Shown piece after piece: positions 29,304-39,282 of a stretch of 64,000 nucleotides of DNA (position 1 is the first letter of the stretch; each line of letters opens with the position of its first letter). Both the position numbers and the translations under genes were made by a program. The stretch comes from Paraglaciecola sp. 20A4 (GTDB lineage Bacteria > Pseudomonadota > Gammaproteobacteria > Enterobacterales > Alteromonadaceae), in NCBI RefSeq assembly GCF_011378905.1, contig NZ_WTPY01000013.1, positions 55,945-119,944 of the forward strand. The letters run 5' to 3'. The notes beneath the pieces were generated by a model. It worked only from the letters and a program-made list of their open reading frames with translations. It did no database searches and was not told the DNA's origin.

Positions 29304-30176
29304 TCACATAAAGTAATGTCCAGCTATACCCAACGCGATAGCCATGCCCACATAATTATTATTTAAAAAAGCCTTAAAACAGGCTTGCCTATCACGGTAA
29401 AAAATTAAGCGCTGTTGATGTAAAAATAAACCTGCAGCTACCAAGACACCAAGATAAAATGGCAGGCTTAATTGCAAGTATCGCCCTAACACCGAAAGCA
29501 TCAAAATAACACTCAGTTGCAGTAAACCCACTATAAGCCTGTCGTATTGACCGAACAAAATAGCGGTAGATTTCACACCAATTTTTAAGTCATCAGTTTT
29601 ATCAACCATGGCATATTGCGTATCATAGGCAACCGTCCACACGACTTTAATAGCAAAGACACCCCACGCCCAACCCGGAACTGTCGCATTAATAGCCATA
29701 AACGCCATGGGTATAGCCCAACCAAACGCGGCGCCCAGTACTACCTGAGGTAAATGAGTATAGCGTTTCATAAACGGGTAAACACTGGCTAATATCAATG
29801 CACCTATTGATAAAACAATGGTCTGCCAATTTAAGGTCAGTACGAGTAAAAAAGCCACCCCTACTAAGGTCGCAAATAACCCAAGAGCTTGCTTTTCAGT
29901 CACAATGCCACTGACCAACGGACGCGCATTGGTTCTAGCTACCTTGCCGTCAACCTTACGGTCAGCATAATCATTGATGACACAACCCGCTGAGCGCATA
30001 ACAAAAACCCCAGTAACAAAAACAGCGGTGATCGACCAAGGAGGTAAGCCTTGTGCGGCTAACACCAATGCCCACAGTGTAGGCCACAGCAACAAATAGG
30101 AGCCCACCGGCTTATCAGCGCGCATTAACAACCACATTCCGTAGAACGTAGTGCGATTAAACAACTTACTGTTCAA
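29304..30176 (-). CDS. ubiA: 4-hydroxybenzoate octaprenyltransferase UbiA
   Basis: 290 residues from TTG at 30176, chosen because AGGGG lies six bases before it and the first family-conserved block ([19 protein letters not shown]) begins 18 residues later. Upstream codons would extend deep into ubiC. There are eight to nine membrane helices. The two Asp-rich motifs are NDYADRKVD (about 70) and [13 protein letters not shown] (about 195), which hold Mg-diphosphate. It attaches the polyprenyl tail to 4-hydroxybenzoate, the second step of ubiquinone synthesis. The start overlaps the end of ubiC by 11 bases, implying coupled translation. Confidence 0.93.
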   Translation of the reverse strand: MNSKLFNRTTFYGMWLLMRADKPVGSYLLLWPTLWALVLAAQGLPPWSITAVFVTGVFVMRSAGCVINDYADRKVDGKVARTNARPLVSGIVTEKQALGLFATLVGVAFLLVLTLNWQTIVLSIGALILASVYPFMKRYTHLPQVVLGAAFGWAIPMAFMAINATVPGWAWGVFAIKVVWTVAYDTQYAMVDKTDDLKIGVKSTAILFGQYDRLIVGLLQLSVILMLSVLGRYLQLSLPFYLGVLVAAGLFLHQQRLIFYRDRQACFKAFLNNNYVGMAIALGIAGHYFM

Positions 30177-30747
30177 GGTTTTCCCCTCTATATACCGGCG
30201 CCTGGGGCAAAAACAGCTCTGCAACCATCATGGTATAATCTTGATAATGGAAAACCGATCGTCGCCCCCACATTGTTGCAATGGCAGGTAAGCCATAATG
30301 CTGTAGAAACTCATCACTAGGCTGCATGCACATCAACTGAAATGGCTGGCGCTTAAACCTGTTATCGTTAAATATCAGATGTCCTAAAGGTTTATTGCCT
30401 AAATCTAGAAAATCTCTTTCACAAAGGGTTTGTGGGATCACTGAACGTGCGAGCACCCAAGGCTGGGTATCGCCATGCAATATCACCTCGCGTATTTGCC
30501 AATCTTGCTTGCGGCACTGCTCAGGTTCCACTCCAAGCTGCCGATATTCATCTACAGTTGCCAAGGCTTGGTACTGACCGACCACTTGAACATTAAATTC
30601 TGCGCAATGGGTTTTTAAACGCTGAGTTAATGAACCGGTATTGAGTAACCAACTTTCTAAGTTGGAATTAGGAATAGTCATGCGCCCTTGGTTATTCCAA
30701 GTCACATCGTCATCTAATGGGAAGGCACTGTTGTGAGTATTTTGCAT
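30166..30747 (-). CDS. ubiC: Chorismate pyruvate-lyase UbiC
   Basis: 193 residues from ATG at 30747; longer frames start at TTG/GTG without a good ribosome site. It converts chorismate to 4-hydroxybenzoate and pyruvate. Features shared with E. coli UbiC are the Arg in VLARSVIP, the [11 protein letters not shown] block, and the C-terminal [22 protein letters not shown] with the active-site Glu. It is soluble and cytoplasmic. It forms the usual ubiC-ubiA operon and is divergent from a FliL-like gene. Confidence 0.9.
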   Translation of the reverse strand: MQNTHNSAFPLDDDVTWNNQGRMTIPNSNLESWLLNTGSLTQRLKTHCAEFNVQVVGQYQALATVDEYRQLGVEPEQCRKQDWQIREVILHGDTQPWVLARSVIPQTLCERDFLDLGNKPLGHLIFNDNRFKRQPFQLMCMQPSDEFLQHYGLPAIATMWGRRSVFHYQDYTMMVAELFLPQAPVYRGENLEQ

Positions 30748-30873
30748 AGCCACGCATAATAACAATTGCCGCTGCTAGACTAAAGAGCGAATAAATAGTT
30801 TTAACGATCTGACTAAATATTGGTAAGCTATTGACACAATAGAAATTAAAACACCGCCAGCGAAGAGGCAAAA

Positions 30874-31287
30874 ATGGCTATTTTTCGATCGTTTTGCATT
30901 TGTTTAATATTGTTAAGTACACTAAATGCGTCTATTTTTGCTCAAGAGCCTGCAGGTAAACAATTTGCCTATTTTGGTTTAGAGCCAGACATAGTGACCA
31001 ACTACTTAGGTTCTAATAATCGCAAGTTGGGTTATGTTCGCATCACGATCGAATTAATGCTTGAAGATGCAGATGATTTGGAATTAGCCGCCCATCACGC
31101 CCCCTTATTACGTGCAACAGCCATTGAAATTCTGGGTCGTCAACCAGAAGAGCGGGTTAGATCACTCACGGGACGAGAAGATATCCGTCGTAGTTTAATA
31201 GAAAACATGCGCAAGTTAATGAAGAAAGAAACGGGTTCAAATATGATAAAAGATGTCATATTTACCAAGTACATTTATTACGGTTAA
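30874..31287 (+). CDS. Secreted FliL-like protein
   Basis: 137 residues. FliL family features are VRITIELMLEDADDLELAAHHAPLLRATAIEILGRQPEERVRSLTGREDIRRSL and the C-terminal KDVIFTKYIYYG. Classical FliL keeps an uncleaved N-terminal anchor near the stator. Here residues 1-23 look like a cleavable signal (ILLSTLNASIFA-QE), so the product may be free in the periplasm. No flagellar genes are near; location beside ubiCA is, as I recall, seen in other gammaproteobacteria. It probably associates with the flagellar motor or is a repurposed paralogue. The family call is good, the role is inferred. Confidence 0.8.
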   Translation: MAIFRSFCICLILLSTLNASIFAQEPAGKQFAYFGLEPDIVTNYLGSNNRKLGYVRITIELMLEDADDLELAAHHAPLLRATAIEILGRQPEERVRSLTGREDIRRSLIENMRKLMKKETGSNMIKDVIFTKYIYYG

Positions 31288-31424
31288 ACCTAGCTTTATT
31301 GAATAAGGCGACTGTTTTATGCTCCCTTTTGACGGGCTATGCAAAGTCATAAAGAGCAGTCGCGATAGTATTTATAGATACCACTAATTCCCAGCATACC
31401 AAAACCCCAAGCGCTATTTAGGCG

Positions 31425-32282
31425 CTAGCCTTTTTTCACTGATAATTTGCTGAGCACAAACGCAAAAGCGCAACCGGTAAACAAGCCGACGGTGTGAGCA
31501 GTGTTCGCCATACTGACCCAAAGAATATCTGCATAACCAATCACTAGCCACACTAACAAAAAGCCCACCATGGGTTTAGGTATCATCAAGCCCCAAGCTG
31601 GACGTAACCAACCTAACCACCAAACGCAGCCAACAAGAGCATAAACTACTCCAGACAAACCACCAAAATTCGGCCCACTAATCAGTAACTGCCCAATATT
31701 AGACAACAATGCAGAAACCAAAAATAATACCGTTAACGTCGTTTTACCTAAACGACGTTCGATTTGACCGCCCAATGTCCACCACCAAAGTACATTAAAT
31801 ACGATGTGCAGCATTGAGAAGTGGATCAGCGCAGGACCGATTAAACGCCACCATTGATGATTATGCATCAACTCATCAAAGGGTTGAATAACTAAGACTT
31901 CGTAGGGCCAAATGAAACCAACCATGGCTAACAAGTAGATCCCCAAACACACTAATAATACGCAGGTAGTAACTGGCGTATCCCGAAGTTGCTGCCAGAT
32001 CCCGCTGAACGAAATACCTGATTGCCCATGACGCAAACTTACGGTTTCACCGTTGTCCCAAGCCGCCTGCTGGTACTTAATGTCTTTGGGGGCTTGAATA
32101 AATTCCCCCGCTATAAGACTAGCTTGATCTTTGTCTGCTTCATTTAACAGCTCGACGCCGTGCTCATGGCCATCGCTTTGTAAAGCATACTTGGCTGAAA
32201 TCCCTTTACTATTCAAATAATTAATTAATAGTAACGCAGCACGTTCCTGACTAAAGGCGACCAATAAAAAAGGCACTGACAT
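31425..32282 (-). CDS. glpG: Rhomboid intramembrane serine protease GlpG
   Basis: 285 residues. An N-terminal cytoplasmic domain (about 1-75) is followed by six membrane helices. The catalytic Ser is in FGGLSGVVYAL and the catalytic His in SMANTAHTVGLF. The HFSMLHIVFNVLWWWTLGGQIERRLG loop matches E. coli GlpG. It cleaves membrane proteins within the bilayer. The start lies 3 bases after the glpE stop, with GGTGAG before the ATG, so it is the last gene of kbl-tdh-glpE-glpG. E. coli has glpE-glpG-glpR; no glpR is present here. Confidence 0.93.
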   Translation of the reverse strand: MSVPFLLVAFSQERAALLLINYLNSKGISAKYALQSDGHEHGVELLNEADKDQASLIAGEFIQAPKDIKYQQAAWDNGETVSLRHGQSGISFSGIWQQLRDTPVTTCVLLVCLGIYLLAMVGFIWPYEVLVIQPFDELMHNHQWWRLIGPALIHFSMLHIVFNVLWWWTLGGQIERRLGKTTLTVLFLVSALLSNIGQLLISGPNFGGLSGVVYALVGCVWWLGWLRPAWGLMIPKPMVGFLLVWLVIGYADILWVSMANTAHTVGLFTGCAFAFVLSKLSVKKG

Positions 32283-32285
32283 CGT

Positions 32286-32606
32286 TTACTCACCACTTAT
32301 AAAGGGAAGGCTCTGACGCCACGCTTCAAAACCACCATCCATGCTGTATACCTCATCAAATCCCTGATGTATTAAAAACTGAGCGGCCTGCTGGCTACTC
32401 ACGCCGTGATAACAACATACAATAACAGGCGTATCAAAATCAGTTTCTTGAGTAAAATTCATTAAAGTGCCATTCGTTAAGTGCACCGCACCTTCGATAT
32501 GACCCGCTACAAATGACTGCTCGTCGCGAATATCAACAAGACGCGCTTGGTTTGCCTTAAGTTTTTGCTGTGTATCCTGCACGGAAATATGTGCGAATTG
32601 CTCCAT
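32286..32606 (-). CDS. glpE: Thiosulfate sulfurtransferase GlpE (rhodanese)
   Basis: 106 residues, a single rhodanese domain. The active-site Cys lies in [16 protein letters not shown], equivalent to E. coli CYHGNSS, and the C-terminus has [15 protein letters not shown]. It transfers sulfane sulfur from thiosulfate to cyanide or thioredoxin-like acceptors in the cytoplasm. An extra Cys directly precedes the catalytic one (CC). It begins 15 bases after tdh with AGGATC before the ATG. Confidence 0.93.
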   Translation of the reverse strand: MEQFAHISVQDTQQKLKANQARLVDIRDEQSFVAGHIEGAVHLTNGTLMNFTQETDFDTPVIVCCYHGVSSQQAAQFLIHQGFDEVYSMDGGFEAWRQSLPFISGE

Positions 32607-32621
32607 GATCCTACCCTTTGA

Positions 32622-33644
32622 TTACCAATTTAATATCACTTTGCCAGATTGGCCTGAGCCCATGGTATCAAATCCTTGCTGAAACTCATCGATATTAAAT
32701 TGGTGGGTGATAATCGGGTCGAGATTTAAGCCACCTTGAATAAGACTGGCCATTTTGTACCATGTTTCAAACATTTCGCGTCCATAGATACCTTTAATCA
32801 CTAATCCTTTAAAGATCACTTTATTCCAATCAATGGCAACGTCCCCTGCCGGTATACCCAGCATCGCGATCTTGCCACCGTGATTCATTTTATCCAACAT
32901 ATCGCGAAAAGCCGCGGGTACACCTGACATTTCAAGTCCCACATCGAAACCTTCAGTCATGCCCAAATCGTTCATCACGTCTTTAAGACTCTCTTTAGCA
33001 ACGTTAACAGCACGAGTTGCGCCCATTTTACGCGCTAACTCTAAACGGTATTCATTGATATCGGTAATCACCACATGGCGTGCGCCAACGTGTTGAGCCA
33101 CTGCCGCAGCCATAATACCGATAGGCCCAGCACCCGTAATCAAGACATCTTCGCCAACCAAATCAAATGACAGGGCTGTGTGTACGGCATTGCCAAACGG
33201 GTCGAAAATTGACGCCAAATCATCTGAAATATTATCGGGAATTTTAAATGCGTTAAACGCTGGAATAGATAAATACTCCGCAAAAGCACCTGGCCGATTG
33301 ACTCCGACGCCCGAGGTATTACGGCATAAGTGACGACGCCCTGCGCGGCAATTACGACAGTGTCCACACGTAATATGCCCTTCGCCTGACACCCGATCAC
33401 CAACAGAAAATCCGCGTACTTCTTGACCTATTTCGACCACTTCGCCTACATACTCATGGCCAACAACCATAGGAACGGGAATTGTATTTTGTGCCCACTC
33501 ATCCCAGTTGTAAATATGCATATCGGTGCCACAAATAGCAGTTTTGCGAATTTTAATCAGCAAATCATTATGACCTACCGTAGGTAAGTCGCTGTCATGC
33601 AGCCAAATACCTTTTTCGGATTGAAGTTTGGCTAACGATTTCAT
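32622..33644 (-). CDS. tdh: L-threonine 3-dehydrogenase
   Basis: 340 residues, a zinc medium-chain dehydrogenase. Catalytic zinc Cys is in [17 protein letters not shown] and His in [10 protein letters not shown]. The structural zinc site is four cysteines in [15 protein letters not shown]. The NAD-binding [14 protein letters not shown] is at about 168-181. It oxidises L-threonine to 2-amino-3-ketobutyrate. Its ATG overlaps the kbl stop (ATGA), so the two enzymes of the threonine-to-glycine pathway are made in step. Confidence 0.96.
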   Translation of the reverse strand: MKSLAKLQSEKGIWLHDSDLPTVGHNDLLIKIRKTAICGTDMHIYNWDEWAQNTIPVPMVVGHEYVGEVVEIGQEVRGFSVGDRVSGEGHITCGHCRNCRAGRRHLCRNTSGVGVNRPGAFAEYLSIPAFNAFKIPDNISDDLASIFDPFGNAVHTALSFDLVGEDVLITGAGPIGIMAAAVAQHVGARHVVITDINEYRLELARKMGATRAVNVAKESLKDVMNDLGMTEGFDVGLEMSGVPAAFRDMLDKMNHGGKIAMLGIPAGDVAIDWNKVIFKGLVIKGIYGREMFETWYKMASLIQGGLNLDPIITHQFNIDEFQQGFDTMGSGQSGKVILNW

Positions 33645-34837
33645 TGAATCACCTTAAGCTCTTTGCCTACTTCGATAAATGCGTCAATAGCATAATCAAC
33701 TTGCGCAATACTATGGGCTGCAGACATCTGCGTACGAATACGCGCTTGTCCCTTGGGCACAACAGGGAATGAAAATCCCACCACATAGATGCCCCGCTCT
33801 AGCATTTTTTCAGCCATTTCACTGGCTAGTTTGGCATCCCCAAGCATAACGGGAATAATCGCATGGTCTTTACCAGACAGCGTGAAGCCTGCTTGCTGCA
33901 TTCGATCACGAAAATGCGCGCTATTACGTGTCAATTGAGCCCGTAGCTCATGCCCCTGAGCAAGCATATCAAACACTTTTAGAGAAGCCGACACAATCGG
34001 TGGAGCTACCGAATTTGAAAATAAATAAGGACGAGACCGTTGGCGTAACCATTCAACAACTTCCTTTTTACCTGACGTATAACCACCTGAGGCACCACCA
34101 AGCGCCTTGCCTAAGGTACCGGTAATAATATCAACACGGCCCATAACATTGCAGTATTCATGGCTACCACGTCCTTGCTCACCGACAAACCCGGTAGCAT
34201 GACAATCGTCGACCATCACTAACGCGCCATACTGGTCTGCGAGATCACAAATACTGGCAAGGTCGGCGATGACCCCGTCCATTGAAAACACTCCGTCAGT
34301 AGCTATTAGTATGGTTTCAGCACCCTCATTTTTAGCTTTTTCTAACTGAGCGGCTAATTCCTGCATATTATTATTGGCATAACGATAACGCTTAGCCTTA
34401 CATAAACGCACACCATCGATGATACTGGCATGGTTGAGCGCGTCAGACACAATGGCATCATCAGGCCCTAATATCGTCTCAAATAATCCACCATTGGCAT
34501 CAAAGCAGGACGGATATAAAATAGTCTCTTGCATGCCGAGAAAGTCACTAATTTTGTTTTCTAGTGATTTGTGAATATCTTGAGTACCGCAAATAAAACG
34601 GACGGATGCCATACCAAAACCATGACTATCTAATCCTTCTTTAGCGGCGGCGATCAGCTCTGGATTGTTAGCTAAACCCAGATAGTTATTGGCGCAGAAA
34701 TTAAGCACCTGTTGCCCGCCAGATACCTGTATATTGGCACTTTGCTGCGACTGAATGACGCGTTCGGTTTTATAAAGCCCTTGAGCTTTGGTTTCGCTAA
34801 TTTGCTGTGCTAAACGATCATAGAACGCTTGTTTCAT
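33641..34837 (-). CDS. kbl: 2-amino-3-ketobutyrate CoA ligase (glycine C-acetyltransferase)
   Basis: 398 residues, a PLP enzyme of the alpha-oxoamine synthase family. The PLP lysine is in [17 protein letters not shown] (about 243), with [10 protein letters not shown] before it for the pyridine-nitrogen Asp. It splits 2-amino-3-ketobutyrate with CoA into glycine and acetyl-CoA. It is first in the operon kbl-tdh-glpE-glpG, and AGAGG lies eight bases upstream of the ATG. Confidence 0.96.
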   Translation of the reverse strand: MKQAFYDRLAQQISETKAQGLYKTERVIQSQQSANIQVSGGQQVLNFCANNYLGLANNPELIAAAKEGLDSHGFGMASVRFICGTQDIHKSLENKISDFLGMQETILYPSCFDANGGLFETILGPDDAIVSDALNHASIIDGVRLCKAKRYRYANNNMQELAAQLEKAKNEGAETILIATDGVFSMDGVIADLASICDLADQYGALVMVDDCHATGFVGEQGRGSHEYCNVMGRVDIITGTLGKALGGASGGYTSGKKEVVEWLRQRSRPYLFSNSVAPPIVSASLKVFDMLAQGHELRAQLTRNSAHFRDRMQQAGFTLSGKDHAIIPVMLGDAKLASEMAEKMLERGIYVVGFSFPVVPKGQARIRTQMSAAHSIAQVDYAIDAFIEVGKELKVIQ

Positions 34838-34967
34838 GAGCTGACCTCTTGGAAAATTAATATGGCGGGATGATAAAGGATTACCCCCTGTGCATGCGAA
34901 TAATTGGCGTAATTCTTCTGTTCAATCAACAAAGAGAACGTCAGAGATTTTTTACAACCGTGGGTAA

Positions 34968-37415
34968 CTAAAACTGCAGGTCGAGTTTATTCCACACACC
35001 ATCGTCGAGTTTGGTAGGCAAGGCTTGATAAAGATCGTCTTCAAATATCGGCTTAGAAATATAATAGCCTTGGGCCACATCACAGCGCATTTCCTTGAGC
35101 ATACTGAGTTGCTCAGCGGTTTCAACACCTTCAGCAACCACTTTCATACCTAACTTACGCACCATAGCCACAGTAGACTTGACGATTTGCTTATCTGCAC
35201 TATTACCGCTCATACCCGCAATGAAACTGCGATCAATTTTGATTATATCCACCGGTAACTGTGACAAATACGCTAGCGATGAGTATCCAGTACCGAAATC
35301 ATCAATAGAAAAAGTAAAACCTAATTCTTTTAATTCATGCATTTTGCGCAACGTTTGCTCTATGTCTGCCACTACGGTGCGTTCAGTTAACTCTAACTCC
35401 ACTTGTTCTGCCCCCTGTTCGCTCTGCGCTAATTGCTCACGCATAAAGTTAATTAGGTTGGGATCTAAAAACTGACTTGCAGATAGATTTACCGCAACGC
35501 GATACCCGCTAAATCCAAGACTTTCGAGATGCGCTAATATTTTAAATGCCCGTTTTATACCCCAATAACCAAGGGTTATCATGCTTTCCGAGTTTTCCAT
35601 AATAGGAATAAATTCATCTGGCATAATATAGCCATTCTTCGGATGCAACCAACGGATAAGCGCTTCAAAACCAATTAACTTACCCGTACTTATCTCTATT
35701 TGCGCTTGAAGAGCAAACTTGAACTGTTCATCTAATAGAGCGTCTCTTACGTCGTGTTCTATTTCAATGCGGCGCATGACTTTGGTGCTCATGCCTTCGT
35801 TAAACATACTATATCGGTCACCACCAGCGTCTTTTGCTGCGTACATGGCTATGTCCGCTTGACGCACTAAATCATCTACCGTCAAGTTTTGTCCTTCACA
35901 GGTAGTGATCCCTAAGCTGACCGAGGTATAAAAGCGCTGAGCACCTATCTCAACTGGTTCACGAAATTTAATAACCAATTTCTCTGCAAGCGTGATTGCG
36001 TTACTGACGTCATCCACCTCTTGCAGCACAATCACGAACTCGTCCCCGCCAAAGCGGCTAATAACATCAGATTCTCGCAAACTGCTCCGCAGACGCTGTG
36101 CGGCAACCATTAGAAATTCGTCGCCTACACCATGTCCATAACTGTCATTAATTTTTCTAAAGTTGTCAAAATCCAGCAATATCACTACTAACGGCTTAGG
36201 TGTGCGCGCTAAGGCCGCTATTTTTTTACGCAGTATAAAATTCAACATATTACGATTAGGTAACCCTGTGAGCCGGTCATACATGGCAATGTTTTCCAGC
36301 TCTCTGGTGTTTTGTTCAATCTTACCGTCCATGGCCTCCAACTGTTCCCCGAGGAGATTCGTTGAACGCTGAACTTCATCAATTTCATCTAAAAACATGA
36401 GGCTATGCTTGAATTTCATGTCGTTGAATTCGTCATACTTCTTCTGTGCTAACAGTGGTAGTCGCTTTGCTAAAATCAACAAACGTCTGCGTAGGCGCTC
36501 GGCCATCAAAAAAAATGTCAACGCACATAAGGCAACGACAATAGCTGAGATGGTAATAACACCAAACTGGTAACTTTCGTGACTTGCCCATTCTTCACTA
36601 ATGTCATGCACCGCAAGTAAATAAGCCGTATCAGTAATATCGTCATCAACAGGTAATAAATTGATTAGGTAGGCTTGCTCATTTATTACCAGCCGGTAGC
36701 CCTTATCTAACACCATGTTTAGCGTAATGCTTTGTGGGATAAGCTTGAGTAGCGCATCGAGATTTTGACGTTTTATATAAGAAATAGGAGCTTGAATTTG
36801 TGCATCACGAAGTGACGCCCCTTTTATACCCAAAGGCGAGACAACTAATGCTAGCTCAGCCGACGTAGAGCGATTTAAGGCCGCCATCATTTCCAGTAAA
36901 GACGCACTGGCGGTCAATACCATTAAATCGCCATTGGTCGATAAAATCGGCATGCTAATCAACTGAAAGCAAGATTGAACACAACGAATCTGTGACACTG
37001 ATGACTGGTTTTTAAGGGTTTGTGCTGCACCATCTTTTACATAATCAGGTATGTATTGATGATTGGCGTAAATCACCTGCTGTTGGCTATCAAACAACCA
37101 TAAATTGTTAATCTGCCAATTTAATTGCAAATAATCAAACTCTTCACTGATGAAGTCTCTTGTTGCTTCTGAGTTATCTGTTATCCGTTGTTGTAAATGA
37201 ATAAATGACTCAAACCAGAGCTCCAAGCGATTGCTAAGCATTTCTCTGATCAAATGCATTTGATTTAAATCTCTGTCATGTAGTGCTTGATGTTGACGGA
37301 GATAATCTTGATCATTTTTATCAATCCAAACGATAGTCAGTAAGCTACTGGCGATCAGTAAAAAACCGATCAACAGGCTCATGATTTTCCAAGGAAGGCT
37401 GATAAAAATTTGCAT
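34968..37415 (-). CDS. Membrane GGDEF-EAL c-di-GMP enzyme of a binding protein/porin module
   Basis: 815 residues from ATG at 37415, two bases after the stop of the upstream barrel gene. TM1 is at about 10-32, a periplasmic sensor region at about 33-285, TM2 at about 286-310, a coiled HAMP-like linker at 310-375, GGDEF at about 378-540 and EAL at about 550-805. The cyclase site GGDEF (456-460) has an RxxD inhibitory site five residues before it. The EAL half is complete: EALIRWLHP (584 onward), VAVNLSA, LELTE, IDDFGTGYSS, IKIDRSF, AEGVET and QGYY. It could therefore make or break c-di-GMP. Its operon partners suggest that its periplasmic domain senses the binding protein or its ligand. Confidence 0.9.
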   Translation of the reverse strand: MQIFISLPWKIMSLLIGFLLIASSLLTIVWIDKNDQDYLRQHQALHDRDLNQMHLIREMLSNRLELWFESFIHLQQRITDNSEATRDFISEEFDYLQLNWQINNLWLFDSQQQVIYANHQYIPDYVKDGAAQTLKNQSSVSQIRCVQSCFQLISMPILSTNGDLMVLTASASLLEMMAALNRSTSAELALVVSPLGIKGASLRDAQIQAPISYIKRQNLDALLKLIPQSITLNMVLDKGYRLVINEQAYLINLLPVDDDITDTAYLLAVHDISEEWASHESYQFGVITISAIVVALCALTFFLMAERLRRRLLILAKRLPLLAQKKYDEFNDMKFKHSLMFLDEIDEVQRSTNLLGEQLEAMDGKIEQNTRELENIAMYDRLTGLPNRNMLNFILRKKIAALARTPKPLVVILLDFDNFRKINDSYGHGVGDEFLMVAAQRLRSSLRESDVISRFGGDEFVIVLQEVDDVSNAITLAEKLVIKFREPVEIGAQRFYTSVSLGITTCEGQNLTVDDLVRQADIAMYAAKDAGGDRYSMFNEGMSTKVMRRIEIEHDVRDALLDEQFKFALQAQIEISTGKLIGFEALIRWLHPKNGYIMPDEFIPIMENSESMITLGYWGIKRAFKILAHLESLGFSGYRVAVNLSASQFLDPNLINFMREQLAQSEQGAEQVELELTERTVVADIEQTLRKMHELKELGFTFSIDDFGTGYSSLAYLSQLPVDIIKIDRSFIAGMSGNSADKQIVKSTVAMVRKLGMKVVAEGVETAEQLSMLKEMRCDVAQGYYISKPIFEDDLYQALPTKLDDGVWNKLDLQF

Positions 37416-37417
37416 GC

Positions 37418-38599
37418 CTAGAACCAATAAATAATTTGCAGCGCCCAAATATCCCAATACTGGGAATCATTGGTCACAGTATTAGGAAGAAACACCGGCG
37501 CTAATCGAGCACGCCCATCAATTTTGTGATATTCAGCCCGCACTCGCCAATTTGTCGAAAAATCCCATGACGCACCAAACGTTAACTGATCTCGATAAGC
37601 AAAGTAATTCGGAATTGTGCCGCCGCTGTTCTGCTGATATTGGATTCCATTTCGGTCATCCTTATTGGCATCAAATGTATCGAATCTTGCTAATAACGTT
37701 ACATCAGGGTGAATAAAATACCGTCCCTGAATATATAGTCCTTGAGATATACCATTTTCATCTCTTCCTTGGGGAAACAGACCTGTAAATTCAGTTTTTT
37801 CATGCATCGCTTCTGCATTGATATCCCAATACTCGGCGCCGTAAGAAAGACTCAGCATGATCCTGGTTAAGCGAGCATTACCATCATTGAAAACATCATT
37901 ATCGCTCGCATGATAACTAAATTTAGTTTTAAGCAAACTCGTGCCCAATGACAAGCCACTGTTCAGGGGACTAAAAGACACGCTAAATTGCGTATCAAAA
38001 TCATGTTCAAGATCACCTGTAGCCAGTTTTGACATTAAATTTTCGGTTTGTTTATCCTTAACGCGCGAACTACCGTGGCTCAATCGCACATCCCATTCGC
38101 CAAGCGAATTCAAGTGCTGTGCAGTTAAAGATAGGCCATCACTGCCTAAAGACACATCACGAAATGCATCAAAATACGATGACTGGGGCAGAACGATAGA
38201 AGGCATGGTGTGTGGTACGTCGCGTGTTGCCGAATATAACCAGTGATAGTTTTTATAGCGGCCGAGATGCGCGTTAACGTTCCAACTATTAGAGTTAAAT
38301 AGTTGATAATCCAAAAACAAATAATCTATTCGCACCCCTTCGTCGAACCGATTACCACCGTTGATATAAATACCCTGAGCTGACACTCTAAGTTTTTGAT
38401 TAATACGATAAGATGCATTTAGGCCAACTTCTGTTAAACGCAACGATACGTCGCCGCTGTCATTGATAAAATTACTGTCGCTAGACTGGATGATGCCTTG
38501 CGCGCCAAAACCGTGCCATACAACGTCACCAGCCGAACTCACATTAGAGTGAGTAAACGAGAAAATGAGAAACGAAAAAATTATGCTTGATTTGATCAC
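37418..38599 (-). CDS. Outer-membrane beta-barrel protein (porin-like)
   Basis: 393 residues. Signal peptide 1-22 (ending NVSSA). The remainder is alternating amphipathic beta strands rich in aromatic residues, with no globular plug or TonB box, and it ends in the C-terminal aromatic sequence LQIIYWF that BamA recognises. About 14 to 16 strands are plausible. It is likely a specific porin or a surface sensor partner. It lies 1 base downstream of the PstS-like gene and 2 bases before the GGDEF-EAL gene, so all three are translated from one message. I do not recognise a named family. Confidence 0.75.
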   Translation of the reverse strand: MIKSSIIFSFLIFSFTHSNVSSAGDVVWHGFGAQGIIQSSDSNFINDSGDVSLRLTEVGLNASYRINQKLRVSAQGIYINGGNRFDEGVRIDYLFLDYQLFNSNSWNVNAHLGRYKNYHWLYSATRDVPHTMPSIVLPQSSYFDAFRDVSLGSDGLSLTAQHLNSLGEWDVRLSHGSSRVKDKQTENLMSKLATGDLEHDFDTQFSVSFSPLNSGLSLGTSLLKTKFSYHASDNDVFNDGNARLTRIMLSLSYGAEYWDINAEAMHEKTEFTGLFPQGRDENGISQGLYIQGRYFIHPDVTLLARFDTFDANKDDRNGIQYQQNSGGTIPNYFAYRDQLTFGASWDFSTNWRVRAEYHKIDGRARLAPVFLPNTVTNDSQYWDIWALQIIYWF

Positions 38600-38600
38600 C

Positions 38601-39053
38601 TTACCCCTCCTTCAGAATGCGTATAACGTGCGTATTTGGTGGTAATGTGTTCGATAAAATATAACCGATGGCGCCGGGTTGTTGACTAATCATCTCGATC
38701 ATTTCTTGGCTATCATTGACCAAAATAGGTTTTTCTCCCAAACCAGAATACGCTAATTTATTCCATGTACGTTCAAGTTGGTAAGGGAATAGACTCAGTA
38801 CGTTTTTACAAAAAAATTGATGGGCAGGATCTTGTTTATTCAACACATACACTTTGATTGCAGAACCATCTTCCCAAGTAGTTTGGCGCATTGAAAAAAT
38901 CCAGCGCACGCGGCTTTCACTCAATGTAGTTACATTGACACTGCTATTGGCAATCACTTGTAATTCCGGTTGTTTCGCGTGAGTAATATTAGCGCAAAAC
39001 AACATCAATAAAGCGAGTGCTAGTCGAAACCCTATGTGATGGATATTTTGCAA
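38601..39053 (-). CDS. Short PstS-like periplasmic substrate-binding protein
   Basis: 150 residues. A signal peptide (1-27, ending THA) precedes a single-lobe, PBP-like domain. It includes LQVIANSSVNVTTLSESRVRWIFSMRQTTWEDGSAIKVYVLNKQDPAHQFFC, close to the N-terminal part of phosphate-binding proteins, where this loop contacts phosphate, and a closing IGYILSNTLPPNTHVIRIL strand. At half the size of PstS it keeps only one lobe, so it may bind weakly or present ligand to a partner. No ABC transporter genes are present. It heads the operon with the barrel and the GGDEF-EAL protein. Confidence 0.78.
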   Translation of the reverse strand: MQNIHHIGFRLALALLMLFCANITHAKQPELQVIANSSVNVTTLSESRVRWIFSMRQTTWEDGSAIKVYVLNKQDPAHQFFCKNVLSLFPYQLERTWNKLAYSGLGEKPILVNDSQEMIEMISQQPGAIGYILSNTLPPNTHVIRILKEG

Positions 39054-39185
39054 AAATGACTCCTAATCAAATACCGTTTCCGTGCGATAAAAAGCAACAG
39101 GGAGTATAACTCCTTTTATTGTGAGTAAGTTATAGGGTGAGTATTACTTGTTATTGTCATTTATTACAGGAAATTTTTTATCCAG

Positions 39186-39203
39186 TTTAACAGATTTAAC
39201 AGG
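39186..39203. repeat. Tandem 9-base direct repeat in a divergent promoter region
   Basis: TTTAACAGA TTTAACAGG, two copies back to back, lie between the divergent PstS-like and waaA genes. The 9-base period does not fit the 11-base PhoB repeat, although the CTGTTAAA core on the minus strand is loosely Pho-box-like. It may be a regulatory repeat. Confidence 0.35.
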
Positions 39204-39282
39204 TAACTAATGGTCACAAGCTTAGTCTAAAACTATTAGAATACTGTTAAAATGCCAATTGAACCCATTTGCTGGCGGAATA

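Noticed and set aside
31410..31432. Terminator for the FliL-like gene overlapping the glpG end
   Set aside because: Stem AGCGC/GCGCT is only 5 bp and the TTTTTT lies four bases away. Possible but weak.
39186..39203. PhoB (Pho) box upstream of the PstS-like gene
   Set aside because: Core CTGTTAAA is suggestive, but the repeat period is 9, not 11, bases and the CTGTCAT consensus is not met.
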